Positions 1 through 8,974 are shown, counted from the stretch's first letter. The stretch is DNA of 64,000 nucleotides from JACPFJ01 sp036504875 (GCA_036504875.1 DASXUK010000046.1:71367-135366), one strand, 5' to 3'. Notes: generated by a model from the letters alone, not told the origin. Made by a program: numbers and translations.

Positions 1-2334
1 GTATTGGTTCTTCACATCCGCCTTCTGAGTATTGCTCCAGGTAATGTCGGAACCGGTGTTGTGGGTCCAAACATCACTGGGATGGCAGGGGGTCGCCTGG
101 TTAGTCAGGCAGGAAGTACCTGAAAAACCATTGTGAGGGGGACGGTTTACTATTGTTGTCCTGTTAGCCCATGTTCTTAATCTATTACCGGTGATGTTGG
201 CTAGCTGCGGCGCCATGGAAGGATTTAAGGTACCCGTGATGTTGTGGCAACTCAGGCACTCCGCATTGGTCCTGGTCATATGGCAGTAGACGCATTCCTT
301 TTCGAAGCGATTGTCGAACTGCTGGTGCAGCTTGAGCCGGAAGGGATTGCTGCTGTCCTTATGCAATACGTTATTGTCGTGGCAATACCAACAGGGATTG
401 CCGGGGGGGGTAGAGGTAGGATTGGGAAAGTTGGCGGCCGGATTGCCAGACGGATAGGGTGTTCCTGACCGGCCGTGGCCGTTGACTTTCCATTGGGTCA
501 TATTGATTTTGGCCTGGGTGTAGCCCTTGAAACTGTATATGTCCGTGTCACCGTCATTGATTGTATGGCAGGTAAAGCACATGACACTCGTGTTGATCGA
601 TGAGCCCCAGACCGGTGCAACGCCGGAGTGGCAAGCGGTGCCGGAGCAGGTCCTCGCCGAGTAGTCGTAGCTGCCTCCCCGGTTAAAATTCACATCCTTC
701 TTCTTGTTGACGTGAAACTCAGCCACCAGATGAGAAGCCTCACTCATGGTTCCCAAGCCGCTATGACAGATCGTATTTCCGCAATCACCGCCGGTGGCAA
801 TGGTTTTCTGGTGGCAATCAATGCAACTGAAGTTGGTCTGCAGGTGGCGGGGATGGGAGTTGGCCCGCGGCTTGCCGACCCCTTCGTTGGCGTACATCGG
901 CATGGCTGATTTCCACTCCTCGCCCGGTTTCCAGGTGGAATAGGGCACCAGCACCGTAGGTACGTTGCTTATGAGGAATTCTTTGGCTCCGTCATGACAT
1001 CCTTTACAACCGCCCAGTGGGTGGCCGTGACAACTGTTGCAATTTGATCCGCGTTGGTTCCAGGGGAACGGCTTGACCGGATCGGGGTTGCCGGTGCCAT
1101 CACTGTGACAATAGAGGTTCGAGCAGACCTTGGTTACCGGGTCGTAGCTCGCCGTGCTGTAGCGCTTATTTACGCCGGGGATGTTCCAAAAGCTGTTGAT
1201 GCGGATGTCCTTGCCTCCGTTGACGTGTGCGCCGCTATATATGATGAGTTTATTTTCGTCATCAATCGGGGGCAGGTTAGTTCCCTGGGACTTGGCCCGA
1301 ACGGTTGCACCGTGGCAGAAGGAGCATGGATATTTGCGGATCCAGCGGTTGTCGACCAGTTTTCTATGGCCGTTGGAGGTCATGTTGAGTAAACCGTCCC
1401 CCCTGAAACGATGGCAGGAATCACATTGTGTGGTGGAGGTTGATGACCACGAAGGTATGACATTGGGTGCGTTGAAGGGGGGAGCGTTCCTCAGACCGTC
1501 GCTGTGGCAGTAGAGCTCGGCGCAGCTGCCGTTGCGCTGTGATTCCAATCTCTGGCTGGGGAGATAGGCGTTATATTCATGCCGCCTGTTGTTGGCGGTA
1601 TACCCGGAGTAGATTCCACCACTTTGGGTAAATCTCGTAAACTGTACCCTAAGGGGACGTTTGCCGGCGCTGGTGGCATGGGCGAATTCGGGGAGATTTA
1701 AGGGATTATGGTCGGAATGACAATAGCTGCAGCTGTTGATACCCGTGCCATAATATTTACCATGCTTGGTCGTGCTGCTGGGATGCTGTCCATCTGCCGG
1801 CGGCACGGCGTGACAGAAATTACAATCCCCTGTGGACGCTAATGAAGGACTTCCCCAACCAGTTATACCATTGGGTAGATCTTTGGTCTCCTTTTCAAAA
1901 TGACAGTTGACATTGTTGCATGTGCCTAGGTTAGGTGTGGAAGTCTGAGGCCAAGCCGAGGTGATATTGTTAAAGGCGGTGTGGGGATATTGGGTGATGC
2001 TCGGTGAATTATTTATTTTGGAGGAGAGCTTGATGCTTCCATCCCGGTGCGAAGAGGGGTAGCTGTCGCTGCCGGGGTGACATTTGGAGCATGTCGCGGC
2101 TGTCGAGTCCGACCTCATATGGGTGCGGTGGTTGCCTTGAAAACCTCCGGTTTGCGGGTCTCTGGAATCAGCGTCCAAAGGCCGCATGTCTCCGCTAATC
2201 CCGCTGCCTGTCCCATGACAGCTGAAGCAAGCGAGCTCCGCATGGGCTTCTCCACCCATAGGCAAAATGATTGCCGTAAAAACTAACAGCAGCATAACCA
2301 CTGATAACTTGCCTTCTATTCTGATGGCACTCAT
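1..2334 (-). CDS. Secreted multiheme c-type cytochrome, 18 heme motifs in the visible part (partial, C-terminus off the left edge)
   Basis: The reading frame is open from an ATG at 2334 to base 1 with no stop, giving 778 codons of a longer protein. GGAGGG lies 3 bases before the ATG. A signal peptide is visible (basic start, hydrophobic residues about 10-27, cleavage likely after AHA near residue 32), so the protein should be exported. I count 13 CxxCH motifs (such as CFSCH, CSKCH, CNFCH, CSYCH, CIDCH, CWYCH, CLSCH) and five Cx4CH motifs (CNNVNCH, CAELYCH, CSNLYCH, CGNTICH, CSGTACH). The repeated mix of Cx4CH and CxxCH modules is characteristic of a Geobacter family of large cytochromes. The likely role is periplasmic or extracellular electron transfer, inferred from family. 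The specific partner is unknown. A further CLTNQATPCH (Cx7CH) occurs near the left edge and is not counted as a heme site. Confidence 0.9.
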   Translation of the reverse strand, partial: MSAIRIEGKLSVVMLLLVFTAIILPMGGEAHAELACFSCHGTGSGISGDMRPLDADSRDPQTGGFQGNHRTHMRSDSTAATCSKCHPGSDSYPSSHRDGSIKLSSKINNSPSITQYPHTAFNNITSAWPQTSTPNLGTCNNVNCHFEKETKDLPNGITGWGSPSLASTGDCNFCHAVPPADGQHPSSTTKHGKYYGTGINSCSYCHSDHNPLNLPEFAHATSAGKRPLRVQFTRFTQSGGIYSGYTANNRRHEYNAYLPSQRLESQRNGSCAELYCHSDGLRNAPPFNAPNVIPSWSSTSTTQCDSCHRFRGDGLLNMTSNGHRKLVDNRWIRKYPCSFCHGATVRAKSQGTNLPPIDDENKLIIYSGAHVNGGKDIRINSFWNIPGVNKRYSTASYDPVTKVCSNLYCHSDGTGNPDPVKPFPWNQRGSNCNSCHGHPLGGCKGCHDGAKEFLISNVPTVLVPYSTWKPGEEWKSAMPMYANEGVGKPRANSHPRHLQTNFSCIDCHQKTIATGGDCGNTICHSGLGTMSEASHLVAEFHVNKKKDVNFNRGGSYDYSARTCSGTACHSGVAPVWGSSINTSVMCFTCHTINDGDTDIYSFKGYTQAKINMTQWKVNGHGRSGTPYPSGNPAANFPNPTSTPPGNPCWYCHDNNVLHKDSSNPFRLKLHQQFDNRFEKECVYCHMTRTNAECLSCHNITGTLNPSMAPQLANITGNRLRTWANRTTIVNRPPHNGFSGTSCLTNQATPCHPSDVWTHNTGSDITWSNTQKADVKNQY

Positions 2335-2459
2335 CTGCCCTCCTGAAAAACCGCAAAACATAACTCATCGAGATAACTTGACGGACTCTAACTATTTCCA
2401 CAGTGCAGGTAAGGGCCGCCATGCAAATGTCAATCAAATTAAAAAAGAATTAGTTGGGG

Positions 2460-2490
2460 GTAAAAGAATTATACTCAGCGTTAACGCTAG
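2460..2490 (-). promoter_or_regulatory. Candidate promoter with a palindromic operator upstream of the 18-heme cytochrome
   Basis: On the minus strand a perfect TATAAT lies at 2473-2468, about 135 bases before the cytochrome start. Immediately upstream, where the -35/-10 spacer would be, is the perfect 12-base palindrome AGCGTTAACGCT (2477-2488). No good -35 hexamer is visible. A weak -35 with a palindrome in the spacer suggests a regulator-dependent promoter. This is inference from sequence only. Confidence 0.4.
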
Positions 2491-2680
2491 AATTATTACC
2501 TGAAAATACGCCTAAAGACTTATTCAGAGCCACAAAACCAAATGAATTTAAGATAAATATATTAAAAATAATAATTATGAATATTTAGCAATTAACATTC
2601 CAAAATGTAAAACTGCTCAATGATCCATGCAAGTTATTTTTTATAATATGTTTTAGTTAATTTATAAGGGAGTAGAAAAT

Positions 2681-2710
2681 AAAAAAAGCCTGGGGATAAA
2701 CGCCCCAGGC
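2681..2710 (-). terminator. Rho-independent terminator of the MBL-coaE-methyltransferase operon
   Basis: On the minus strand GCCTGGGG pairs perfectly with CCCCAGGC (2703-2710 and 2688-2695) around a 7-base loop and is followed by seven T residues (2687-2681). It sits about 85 bases after the stop of the methyltransferase gene. The rest of the 2335-2794 gap is AT-rich and shows no gene. Confidence 0.85.
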
Positions 2711-2794
2711 AAGGTTGGCTTAATAGCATGTTGTTGGCGAAAAGCTAAAGTGACCTTCAGCTCTTGTGGTTCAAACTCTATTGTGTCTGTGACC

Positions 2795-3979
2795 TCAGTA
2801 AAGGTCGTACTTGAGCAGCCTGCATTCAATCGGTCCGTTAAAAAGCACATAACGTCGGGAGGCTTTAAGTCCTACATACTTCGCCAGCTCAAGGTTCCCG
2901 GTCAGGACAAATCCGGTCCAGCCCCGACAGCGTTGCTTCAAGATATCGCCGATCCGGCAGTAAAGCTCCTTTAGCTCCTCTTCTTCCCCCATTCTTTTCC
3001 CATAAGGGGGATTGATTATCACCACCCCTTTATCACCTTCCGGCTTGAAATCTTCCAGGGCAGTGTGAAAAAAATGAATCTTGCCTGCGAATCCGGCTGC
3101 ATCTGTATTTCGTCTGGCAAATGCAAGTGCCCGGCTGTCACAGTCATAGCCGGAGACCAGACCTACCGACAGGGGCTGGATTCCCTTGTCGGCCTCCTCT
3201 AAAAGCCGTTCCCAAAGTGCAGCATCAAAATTCCTCCATCTTTCAAAACCGAATGATCGCTGCCGGCCAGGCGCCATTCGAGACGCCAACAGCCCCGCCT
3301 CCACCGGAATGGTGCCTGATCCGCACATCGGATCAACCAGCGGGATCTTACCATCCCAGCCGGTCTGAATAACTACGGCAGCAGCCAGTGTTTCCCTGAG
3401 CGGAGCCTCGTTTCGCTCCAGCCGGTAGCCGCGCCGATCAAGCGACTCACCGGAACTGTCCAGGCTGAGGGTACAGAAATTTTTTGCCAGATGGACGTTA
3501 ATACGTACATCCGGCGAGGCGGTATCGACATTTGGGCGACTGCCACAGTGTTCACGGATACGATCCACAATGGCATCCTTGGTCTTAAGCGCCACAAACC
3601 CGGAGTGGGTCATGGCTGAATCCCGTAAGGTACAATCAACCGCCATTGTCATGAGCGGGGTTATCAGCTCGTGCCAGGCAATGGCATGCACACCGGAATA
3701 GAGTTCGTCCGGTGTAGAGCAGGAAAACTCGCTCAGCTTCATCAAGATCCGGCTGGCTGTGCGCAACCAGAGATTGCAACGATATAGTCCGGCCTGATCG
3801 GTGGTGAAGGAAACACCCCCTCTGATCGCTTTAGCCCCCTCAATGCCAAGCTGCGAGAGTTCGGCCGCTGTTATCTCTTCAGCACCGCGCGGTACAGCGG
3901 CAAAGCAGTTCAGGGCCCTGCTGACAGGATTTTTCCCACTCACCCGCGGCCGCAATATGTGAGTCTTTTTTTCATTCAT
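2795..3979 (-). CDS. THUMP-domain class I SAM-dependent RNA methyltransferase (RlmL-type N2-guanine methyltransferase)
   Basis: This 394-residue protein has an N-terminal ferredoxin-like/THUMP RNA-binding region (about 18-165) and a Rossmann methyltransferase domain. The SAM-binding loop DPMCGSGT is at 216-223 and the catalytic NPPYGKR motif starts at 323. NPPY marks amino-group methylation, and the family acts on 23S rRNA guanine N2 (m2G2445 in E. coli RlmL). It lacks the second methyltransferase domain of the long enterobacterial RlmKL fusion. Its start overlaps the end of coaE by 8 bases, so the two are probably cotranscribed. The exact rRNA target is inferred from the family. Confidence 0.88.
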   Translation of the reverse strand: MNEKKTHILRPRVSGKNPVSRALNCFAAVPRGAEEITAAELSQLGIEGAKAIRGGVSFTTDQAGLYRCNLWLRTASRILMKLSEFSCSTPDELYSGVHAIAWHELITPLMTMAVDCTLRDSAMTHSGFVALKTKDAIVDRIREHCGSRPNVDTASPDVRINVHLAKNFCTLSLDSSGESLDRRGYRLERNEAPLRETLAAAVVIQTGWDGKIPLVDPMCGSGTIPVEAGLLASRMAPGRQRSFGFERWRNFDAALWERLLEEADKGIQPLSVGLVSGYDCDSRALAFARRNTDAAGFAGKIHFFHTALEDFKPEGDKGVVIINPPYGKRMGEEEELKELYCRIGDILKQRCRGWTGFVLTGNLELAKYVGLKASRRYVLFNGPIECRLLKYDLY

Positions 3980-4592
3980 TCAATGATCCTATCTCTTTGG
4001 CCCAAATCTGAGCCAGAATTTTTCGGGTTTGTTCGGGGCTGCCGCTATTATCGATAACTATTCTGCCGTAGCGCTCCTTCTCGGCAATAGGCATCTGACT
4101 GGCAATCATACATTCAACTTCATCCTGGGAGATTCCATCACGAGCCATCAAACGCTGACGCTGAACCTCGGGCCGGACCGTTACCACCCAAACCTCGTCG
4201 ACTCGATCGGTCGTTCCGGATTCAATCAGCAGGGGCGCCATGTAAAATACCAGGCCATGTCCTTTGGCTGCTTCAACAGCAATTTTTTCCTCAGCCAGCC
4301 GTTTTACCTCAGGGTGGACTATCTGCTCCAATTGACGCCGTTTCTCCGGATCAGCGAACACTACTCTGCCCAGGCGTTTGCGATCAAGATTGCCGTCCGG
4401 TAGTAGCATCTCGCCGCCAAAAATATCAACAATAGCCTCTAACGCCCGGCTGCCGGGACTGACAGCCTCGCGCGACAGTTGATCGGCATCGATAACCACC
4501 GCGCCCTGTTCCTCAAAAAACCTGGCTACCGTGCTTTTGCCGGTAGCTATACCGCCGGTCAAACCAATAACACGAATTCCTGCCCTGGTCAT
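3972..4592 (-). CDS. coaE: Dephospho-CoA kinase
   Basis: This 206-residue P-loop kinase carries out the last step of coenzyme A synthesis, phosphorylating the 3'-OH of the ribose of dephospho-CoA with ATP. The Walker A motif GGIATGKST is at residues 13-21, followed by the family-typical VIDADQLSREAV stretch and the lid region RQRLMARDGIS. Length is normal. It overlaps the upstream MBL-fold gene by 4 bases and the downstream methyltransferase gene by 8, which indicates translational coupling within one operon. Confidence 0.95.
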   Translation of the reverse strand: MTRAGIRVIGLTGGIATGKSTVARFFEEQGAVVIDADQLSREAVSPGSRALEAIVDIFGGEMLLPDGNLDRKRLGRVVFADPEKRRQLEQIVHPEVKRLAEEKIAVEAAKGHGLVFYMAPLLIESGTTDRVDEVWVVTVRPEVQRQRLMARDGISQDEVECMIASQMPIAEKERYGRIVIDNSGSPEQTRKILAQIWAKEIGSLNE

Positions 4593-5434
4593 TTTAGGCC
4601 CTTGATTTGATGGAAGGCTCGTTTGAAGTTGACTTCAAAAAAGGATTGGAATCCGGGCAGAGACTCGTATTGCGGGAGAGAAAACTGACTTAGGGCCACC
4701 TCGACTGTTAACCCCTTACCGATAAGCCGCAAGACCTCGGTCGTGAAATCCTTAAAAAAAGTCTGGAATTTAAGGATTCCGGCGGTATTGGTTACTTCCC
4801 CCAGCCCCGGCACAACAGTGGTTGCGTCAATGGAACCGAGCAGATCCAGCATCTCGATCCAGTCACGAAAATACCCGTCCCCCATATAACCGGCCACATC
4901 ATTGAAAAAAAGATCGGAGGTAAAAAGAACCTTTTCTTCCGGAAGGTAAACAAACACATCTCCCTCGCTGTGACCCCGCTCGGTATTGCTCATGACAATC
5001 AGAGTGTTGCCGCGTTTAAAGGTCAGCCCGCGATCGAAAAATGTGACCTGGTTTTTGATCTGCCGGAACTCACTCTTAAGCGCCTGCCAGGTTTGGCCGG
5101 AGGCAATAATCTCGACATTGGCGGGGAGATCAAAATCAATATAATTGAAACCGCGGTGATGGTGAGTCAAGATTATATAACGCACCTGCAAAGGGGTGAT
5201 GGTCTTGATATAATCTAGCAGTTCCTGAGTGGTTTCCGGCACGAAATGAGCGCCAGCCAAAACCACCTGATAGTTGGTGACAATAATCAGACAGTTGCTG
5301 GCGGCCTTTCCACCAGGTTCAGCCAGCGCAGCATATATTCCTCCTTTGATCTTTTTGAACCTGAAATTAGAGCCTTCGGCAAGTGCAGGCAAAACCAGAA
5401 AAAATATTGCGACACCTATCAGGGCATGTTTCAT
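4589..5434 (-). CDS. Exported metallo-beta-lactamase-fold protein with a degenerate metal site
   Basis: I choose the ATG at 5434 (281 residues) over one 39 bases upstream: GGAGG sits 6 bases before it and the protein then begins with a clear signal peptide (MKHALIGVAIFFLVLPALA). The fold is recognisable from THHH near residue 90, GHSEGDVFV near 154 and a TSDLFF strand, as in the MBL hydrolase family. However, the usual HxHxDH zinc motif reads HHHRGF, so the Asp and last His that bind the second metal are replaced by Gly and Phe. It may bind one metal or act non-catalytically. The substrate is unknown. First gene of the operon with coaE and the methyltransferase. Confidence 0.8.
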   Translation of the reverse strand: MKHALIGVAIFFLVLPALAEGSNFRFKKIKGGIYAALAEPGGKAASNCLIIVTNYQVVLAGAHFVPETTQELLDYIKTITPLQVRYIILTHHHRGFNYIDFDLPANVEIIASGQTWQALKSEFRQIKNQVTFFDRGLTFKRGNTLIVMSNTERGHSEGDVFVYLPEEKVLFTSDLFFNDVAGYMGDGYFRDWIEMLDLLGSIDATTVVPGLGEVTNTAGILKFQTFFKDFTTEVLRLIGKGLTVEVALSQFSLPQYESLPGFQSFFEVNFKRAFHQIKGLK

Positions 5435-5490
5435 GGAAACCTCCGCCGAACATTGTAGCAAACCGACCAACAAAATAACAGATTTTTGGC

Positions 5491-5520
5491 TTGAGTTGCA
5501 TGTCTGGTTAATGCTAAAGT
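5491..5520 (+). promoter_or_regulatory. Candidate promoter of tRNA-Arg
   Basis: TTGAGT (5491-5496) and TAAAGT (5515-5520) are separated by 18 bases, with a TG two bases before the -10 element. The tRNA begins 40 bases downstream. Confidence 0.45.
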
Positions 5521-5559
5521 TAAAAGTCGTCTGGCGATCAGTAGATGATGGAGATATAC

Positions 5560-5636
5560 GGGCGGTTAGCTCAGCTGGATAGAGTACAGGCCTCCGAAGC
5601 CTGGGGTCGTGGGTTCGAATCCCATGCCGCCCGCCA
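5560..5636 (+). tRNA. tRNA-Arg, anticodon CCG
   Basis: A complete 77-base cloverleaf with encoded CCA. The acceptor arms GGGCGGU and GCCGCCC pair throughout (one G-U), and the D arm contains AGCUCAGCUGGAUAGAG. The anticodon stem CAGGC/GCCUG encloses CUCCGAA, giving anticodon CCG at 5594-5596 for CGG codons. The T arm has the standard GGGUUCGAAUCCC. Confidence 0.97.
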
Positions 5637-5689
5637 ATTTTACCCCTCGGGGACGTCCAGTCCCCTTTGTTTTTCTACAGGAACAGCCT

Positions 5690-6544
5690 ATGCTCAGACG
5701 AGTTCCAGCGGCATTCTCCGATCTCTTTTCATCCCGAAGTACTATAACAATCATATGCATTAGTCTTATTTCAATACTACTATTAGGATGGCTTGATTTT
5801 TATACAGGCGACTACTCTTTAATTATTTTTTATCTGGCTCCGGTCGCTCTTTCAACCTGGTTTGTAAGTAAACGCTACGGTCTCTTGTTTTGTGTTTTTG
5901 TTTTAATGATCAGATTGGCCATTGATCAGGCAACCAGTTTTAATACTCGCAGCACGCTTCACTTATGGAACTTGCTGGTTGAATTCATCTTCCTGGTGAT
6001 CATGAGCCTGCTTTTTTCGGCTCTCCGCAAGACCCTTGAAAAAGAACGCAGCCTGGCCAGTATCGATCAATTGACCGGCGCCATTAATCGTCGGACTTTT
6101 TTTGAACTGGCCGAATATGAGATAAACCGCTCCCGCCGTTATAAGCGTCCCTTTAGCATAGCCTATATTGATTTGGACAACTTCAAGGCGATCAATGATA
6201 AATTCGGCCATCACGTCGGCGACCAAGTATTAATTACAGTTGTTGCCACAATCAGGGCCAATTTAAGAAGCTATCAGATTCTCTCACGCTTTGGCGGTGA
6301 CGAATTTGTCATATTGTTGCCTGAAGCGGATGAGGAGGCAACCTTATTGTTTCTGGCAAAAATCAGGGTGCGATTGCAGCAGGCGATGGATGCCAGAAAC
6401 TGGCCTATCGGCACAAGTATTGGAGCCGTTATCTATCTTGAACCGCCGGCAACAGTCGATGAAATCGTCGGCAAGGCCGATGAACTGATGTATAATGCCA
6501 AGCGTAGCGGTAAAAGCAACATCCTGCACACTGTTATTGGGTAG
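5690..6544 (+). CDS. Membrane-anchored diguanylate cyclase (GGDEF)
   Basis: The start is placed at ATG 5690 (284 residues, AGGAA upstream) because longer versions of the frame run back into the tRNA. About four hydrophobic segments (residues 15-110) are followed by a short coiled linker and a GGDEF domain. The active-site motif GGDEF is intact at 202-206 and the metal/substrate stretch DLDNFKAINDKFGHH is present, so it should make c-di-GMP from two GTP. The Asp in GHHVGD at the base-selecting position is kept, which argues against a cGAMP-making (Hypr) enzyme. The product-inhibition I-site RxxD is RSYQ, so feedback inhibition is probably lost. The input signal of the membrane part is unknown. 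Confidence 0.88.
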   Translation: MLRRVPAAFSDLFSSRSTITIICISLISILLLGWLDFYTGDYSLIIFYLAPVALSTWFVSKRYGLLFCVFVLMIRLAIDQATSFNTRSTLHLWNLLVEFIFLVIMSLLFSALRKTLEKERSLASIDQLTGAINRRTFFELAEYEINRSRRYKRPFSIAYIDLDNFKAINDKFGHHVGDQVLITVVATIRANLRSYQILSRFGGDEFVILLPEADEEATLLFLAKIRVRLQQAMDARNWPIGTSIGAVIYLEPPATVDEIVGKADELMYNAKRSGKSNILHTVIG

Positions 6545-6572
6545 TACTAATCCGACTTGCTACGGAGGGATC

Positions 6573-7019
6573 ATGGCAAAGGGAAGTTTTGACATAACCG
6601 ATCAATTGGCACCTTTGATGCTTCGGATACCACTGGGGCTGATCTTGATGGCGCATGGATCACAAAAGCTTCTGGGGTTATTTGGCGGTCAAGGTTTAAC
6701 AGCTACGTTCAAGCTTTTTGAAGGCAAGCTAGGGATTCCACCGATATTCGCCCTTTTGGCGATCATCGCCGAATTTGGCGGCGGCTTCGGCGTTCTGACC
6801 GGTTTTTTAACCCGTCTTTCGGCTGCAGGCATCGCAGGGGTTATGCTGGTAGCCATTTACAAGGTCCACTGGATGAATGGTTTTTTTCTCAACATTACCT
6901 GTGCTGCCGGACGCGGCCATGGGATCGAATATAATATTGCCCTGCTTGGTATGGCGCTATATCTAGTCATTGCAGGTGGCGGCCAGTGGTGTCTGGACCG
7001 ACTTATTTTCCGGCGCTAA
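6573..7019 (+). CDS. DoxX family membrane protein
   Basis: The start at ATG 6573 is supported by GGAGGGA 2 bases upstream and gives 148 residues. Four hydrophobic segments and the pattern PLGLILMAHGSQKLLGLFGG near the N-terminus, followed by EFGGGFGVLTGFLTR, match the DoxX/DoxD family of small inner-membrane proteins. Family members have been linked to quinone-dependent oxidoreductases and thiol or oxidative stress complexes, but the role here is not evident. It follows the cyclase gene closely and may share its transcript. Confidence 0.85.
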   Translation: MAKGSFDITDQLAPLMLRIPLGLILMAHGSQKLLGLFGGQGLTATFKLFEGKLGIPPIFALLAIIAEFGGGFGVLTGFLTRLSAAGIAGVMLVAIYKVHWMNGFFLNITCAAGRGHGIEYNIALLGMALYLVIAGGGQWCLDRLIFRR

Positions 7020-7052
7020 GCCATTAATCCGGAATAATTCAGCTTATTTCTC

Positions 7053-7073
7053 AGGCGGGCTTGCCCCGCCTTT
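7053..7073 (+). terminator. Weak hairpin between doxX and prfC
   Basis: GGCGGG (7054-7059) and CCCGCC (7065-7070) form a short GC hairpin followed by TTTC only. It may reduce read-through or merely be a leader structure of prfC. Confidence 0.3.
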
Positions 7074-7097
7074 CGATTGCAAAAGGAGCATAATTAA

Positions 7098-8681
7098 GTG
7101 CAGAAGTATAATCAGCAGGAAGTCGATAAACGGCGAACCTTTGCCATCATCAGCCATCCGGATGCCGGCAAGACCACCATCACCGAGAAGCTGCTCTTGT
7201 TTGGCGGCGCCATTCAACAAGCCGGCGAGGTACGCGCCAGGAAAAGCGCCCGACATGCTACTTCGGACTGGATGGAGCTGGAGAAACAACGTGGCATCTC
7301 GGTTACCTCTTCGGTAATGAAGTTTTCCTATGGCGGCTGCGAAATAAACTTACTGGACACACCCGGTCACAACGACTTTTCCGAGGACACCTACCGCGTG
7401 CTTACTGCGGTTGACTCGGTTCTGATGGTGATCGATTCGGTCAAGGGGGTTGAAACCCAGACCAGGAAACTGCTGGAAGTCTGTCGCCTACGCCATACCC
7501 CGATCATGACCTTCATGAACAAACTTGACCGCGAGGGACAGGAACCGCTCGACCTCCTGGATGATATCGAGAAGAACCTGAAGATGCAGACCGCTCCGGT
7601 TACATGGCCGGTTGGAATGGGTAAGCGTTTCCGCGGCACCTATCATCTTTACACAAAAGAGCTGTCCTTTTTCGATGCCGAAGCAGCCAACGGTGTCGGC
7701 CGGATATTGAATGTTGCCGGACTGGATGATCCGCTTCTGGATGAATTGTTGGGCAGTCAAGTTGATGAACTACGCCATGATGTTGAGCTTCTGGAGGGTG
7801 CGGCCCACCCATTTGATCGCGAGGCTTACCTGGCCGGCCATCAAACCCCGGTTTTCTTCGGCAGTGCCATTAACACCTTCGGAGTACAACAGCTTCTGGA
7901 TGCGTTTGTCGAACATGCACCGGCGCCACTCTCCCGTGAAACCGCCAGCAGAAGCGTATCCCCTTACGAGGAGAATTTCAGCGGTTTTACCTTTAAGATT
8001 CAGGCCAACATGGACCCATCCCACCGTGACCGGATCGCTTTCTTTCGCATCTGTTCCGGCAAATTCACACGCGGCATGAAGGTGCGTCATGTGCGGCTCG
8101 GGCGTGAGGTACAGATAGCCAATGCCACGATTTTCATGGCCCAGGATCGCACTAATGTAGAAGAGGCCTGGCCGGGGGATATTATCGGCATCCACAACCA
8201 TGGCACCATCAAGATCGGCGACACCTTCACTCAGGGCGAAGATCTCAAATTCACCGGGATCCCCAGTTTCGCACCGGAACACTTCCGTAAAGTGCGCCTG
8301 CTTAACCCGATGAAATCCAAGGCCCTGGAAAAGGGCCTGGTGCAGTTAGCCGAGGAAGGAGCCACTCAGGTTTTCAAACCTTTGATGGGTGCTGACTGGG
8401 TAATCGGCGCGGTGGGCCTTTTGCAGTTTGAGGTGGTCATGCACCGCCTGGAGCATGAATACAGCGTTAAGGTGGCTTTTGAACCGGTCAGCTACGTGAC
8501 GGCGCGTTGGGTCACCGGTGAGAAAAAAGATATTGAGGAATTTGAGAAAAAGGAAGCCATGCATGTCTATATTGACGGCGAGGGCAAATTGACCTACATG
8601 GCCGGCAGCCAGTGGCGCCTGGACAACACCACTGAGAATTGGAAGCAGCTACAGTTTCATGAAACCAGCGAGCACAGCTGA
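7098..8681 (+). CDS. prfC: Peptide chain release factor 3 (translational GTPase)
   Basis: This 527-residue GTPase recycles RF1/RF2 from the ribosome after peptide release. The start is a GTG at 7098 with AAAAGGAG about 8 bases upstream. G-domain motifs are all present: G1 HPDAGKTT (20-27), switch GISVTSS, G3 DTPGHNDF, G4 NKLD. The EF-Tu-like domain 2 and the C-terminal RF3 domain (PLMGADWVIGAVGLLQFEVV) follow. Length is normal for RF3. Confidence 0.96.
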   Translation: MQKYNQQEVDKRRTFAIISHPDAGKTTITEKLLLFGGAIQQAGEVRARKSARHATSDWMELEKQRGISVTSSVMKFSYGGCEINLLDTPGHNDFSEDTYRVLTAVDSVLMVIDSVKGVETQTRKLLEVCRLRHTPIMTFMNKLDREGQEPLDLLDDIEKNLKMQTAPVTWPVGMGKRFRGTYHLYTKELSFFDAEAANGVGRILNVAGLDDPLLDELLGSQVDELRHDVELLEGAAHPFDREAYLAGHQTPVFFGSAINTFGVQQLLDAFVEHAPAPLSRETASRSVSPYEENFSGFTFKIQANMDPSHRDRIAFFRICSGKFTRGMKVRHVRLGREVQIANATIFMAQDRTNVEEAWPGDIIGIHNHGTIKIGDTFTQGEDLKFTGIPSFAPEHFRKVRLLNPMKSKALEKGLVQLAEEGATQVFKPLMGADWVIGAVGLLQFEVVMHRLEHEYSVKVAFEPVSYVTARWVTGEKKDIEEFEKKEAMHVYIDGEGKLTYMAGSQWRLDNTTENWKQLQFHETSEHS

Positions 8682-8917
8682 AATGGGAAAATCAATTCCT
8701 GGTGAACAGAGACACGCAGAACAACGGGGAAAGATGTCTTTGCAATGTACCTGGAAAGCGATCTGTCATCTCCCTACCGATCACTTCCCTCTTCTTTTGC
8801 CCGGCGTTCATCCCCTGGCCGCTTTTTTCATTCTGCGGCGGCTTAAACATTTGGGGTATTCAAGCTGCAAGGTACAAACGAGCCCAACCGGACTCGTTGT
8901 CCATGCCCACCGTTAAC

Positions 8918-8949
8918 AAAAAAGGCGGCCTGCAAGGGTCGCTTTTTTA
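8918..8949. terminator. Bidirectional terminator between prfC and cheB
   Basis: A run of A residues, GCGGCC, a short loop, GGTCGC and a run of T residues form a hairpin with poly-T on both strands. It serves the convergent prfC (plus) and che operon (minus). The 8682-8974 gap shows no convincing gene. Confidence 0.75.
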
Positions 8950-8974
8950 ATGCCAAACATCTTATTCCACTGCA

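Noticed and set aside
61..110. CLTNQATPCH counted as a nineteenth heme motif
   Set aside because: Seven residues between cysteines is not a normal heme site. It is mentioned as a curiosity only.
8659..8950. Two short plus-strand frames after prfC
   Set aside because: They overlap the prfC end and the terminator, lack convincing ribosome sites and have no recognisable sequence.
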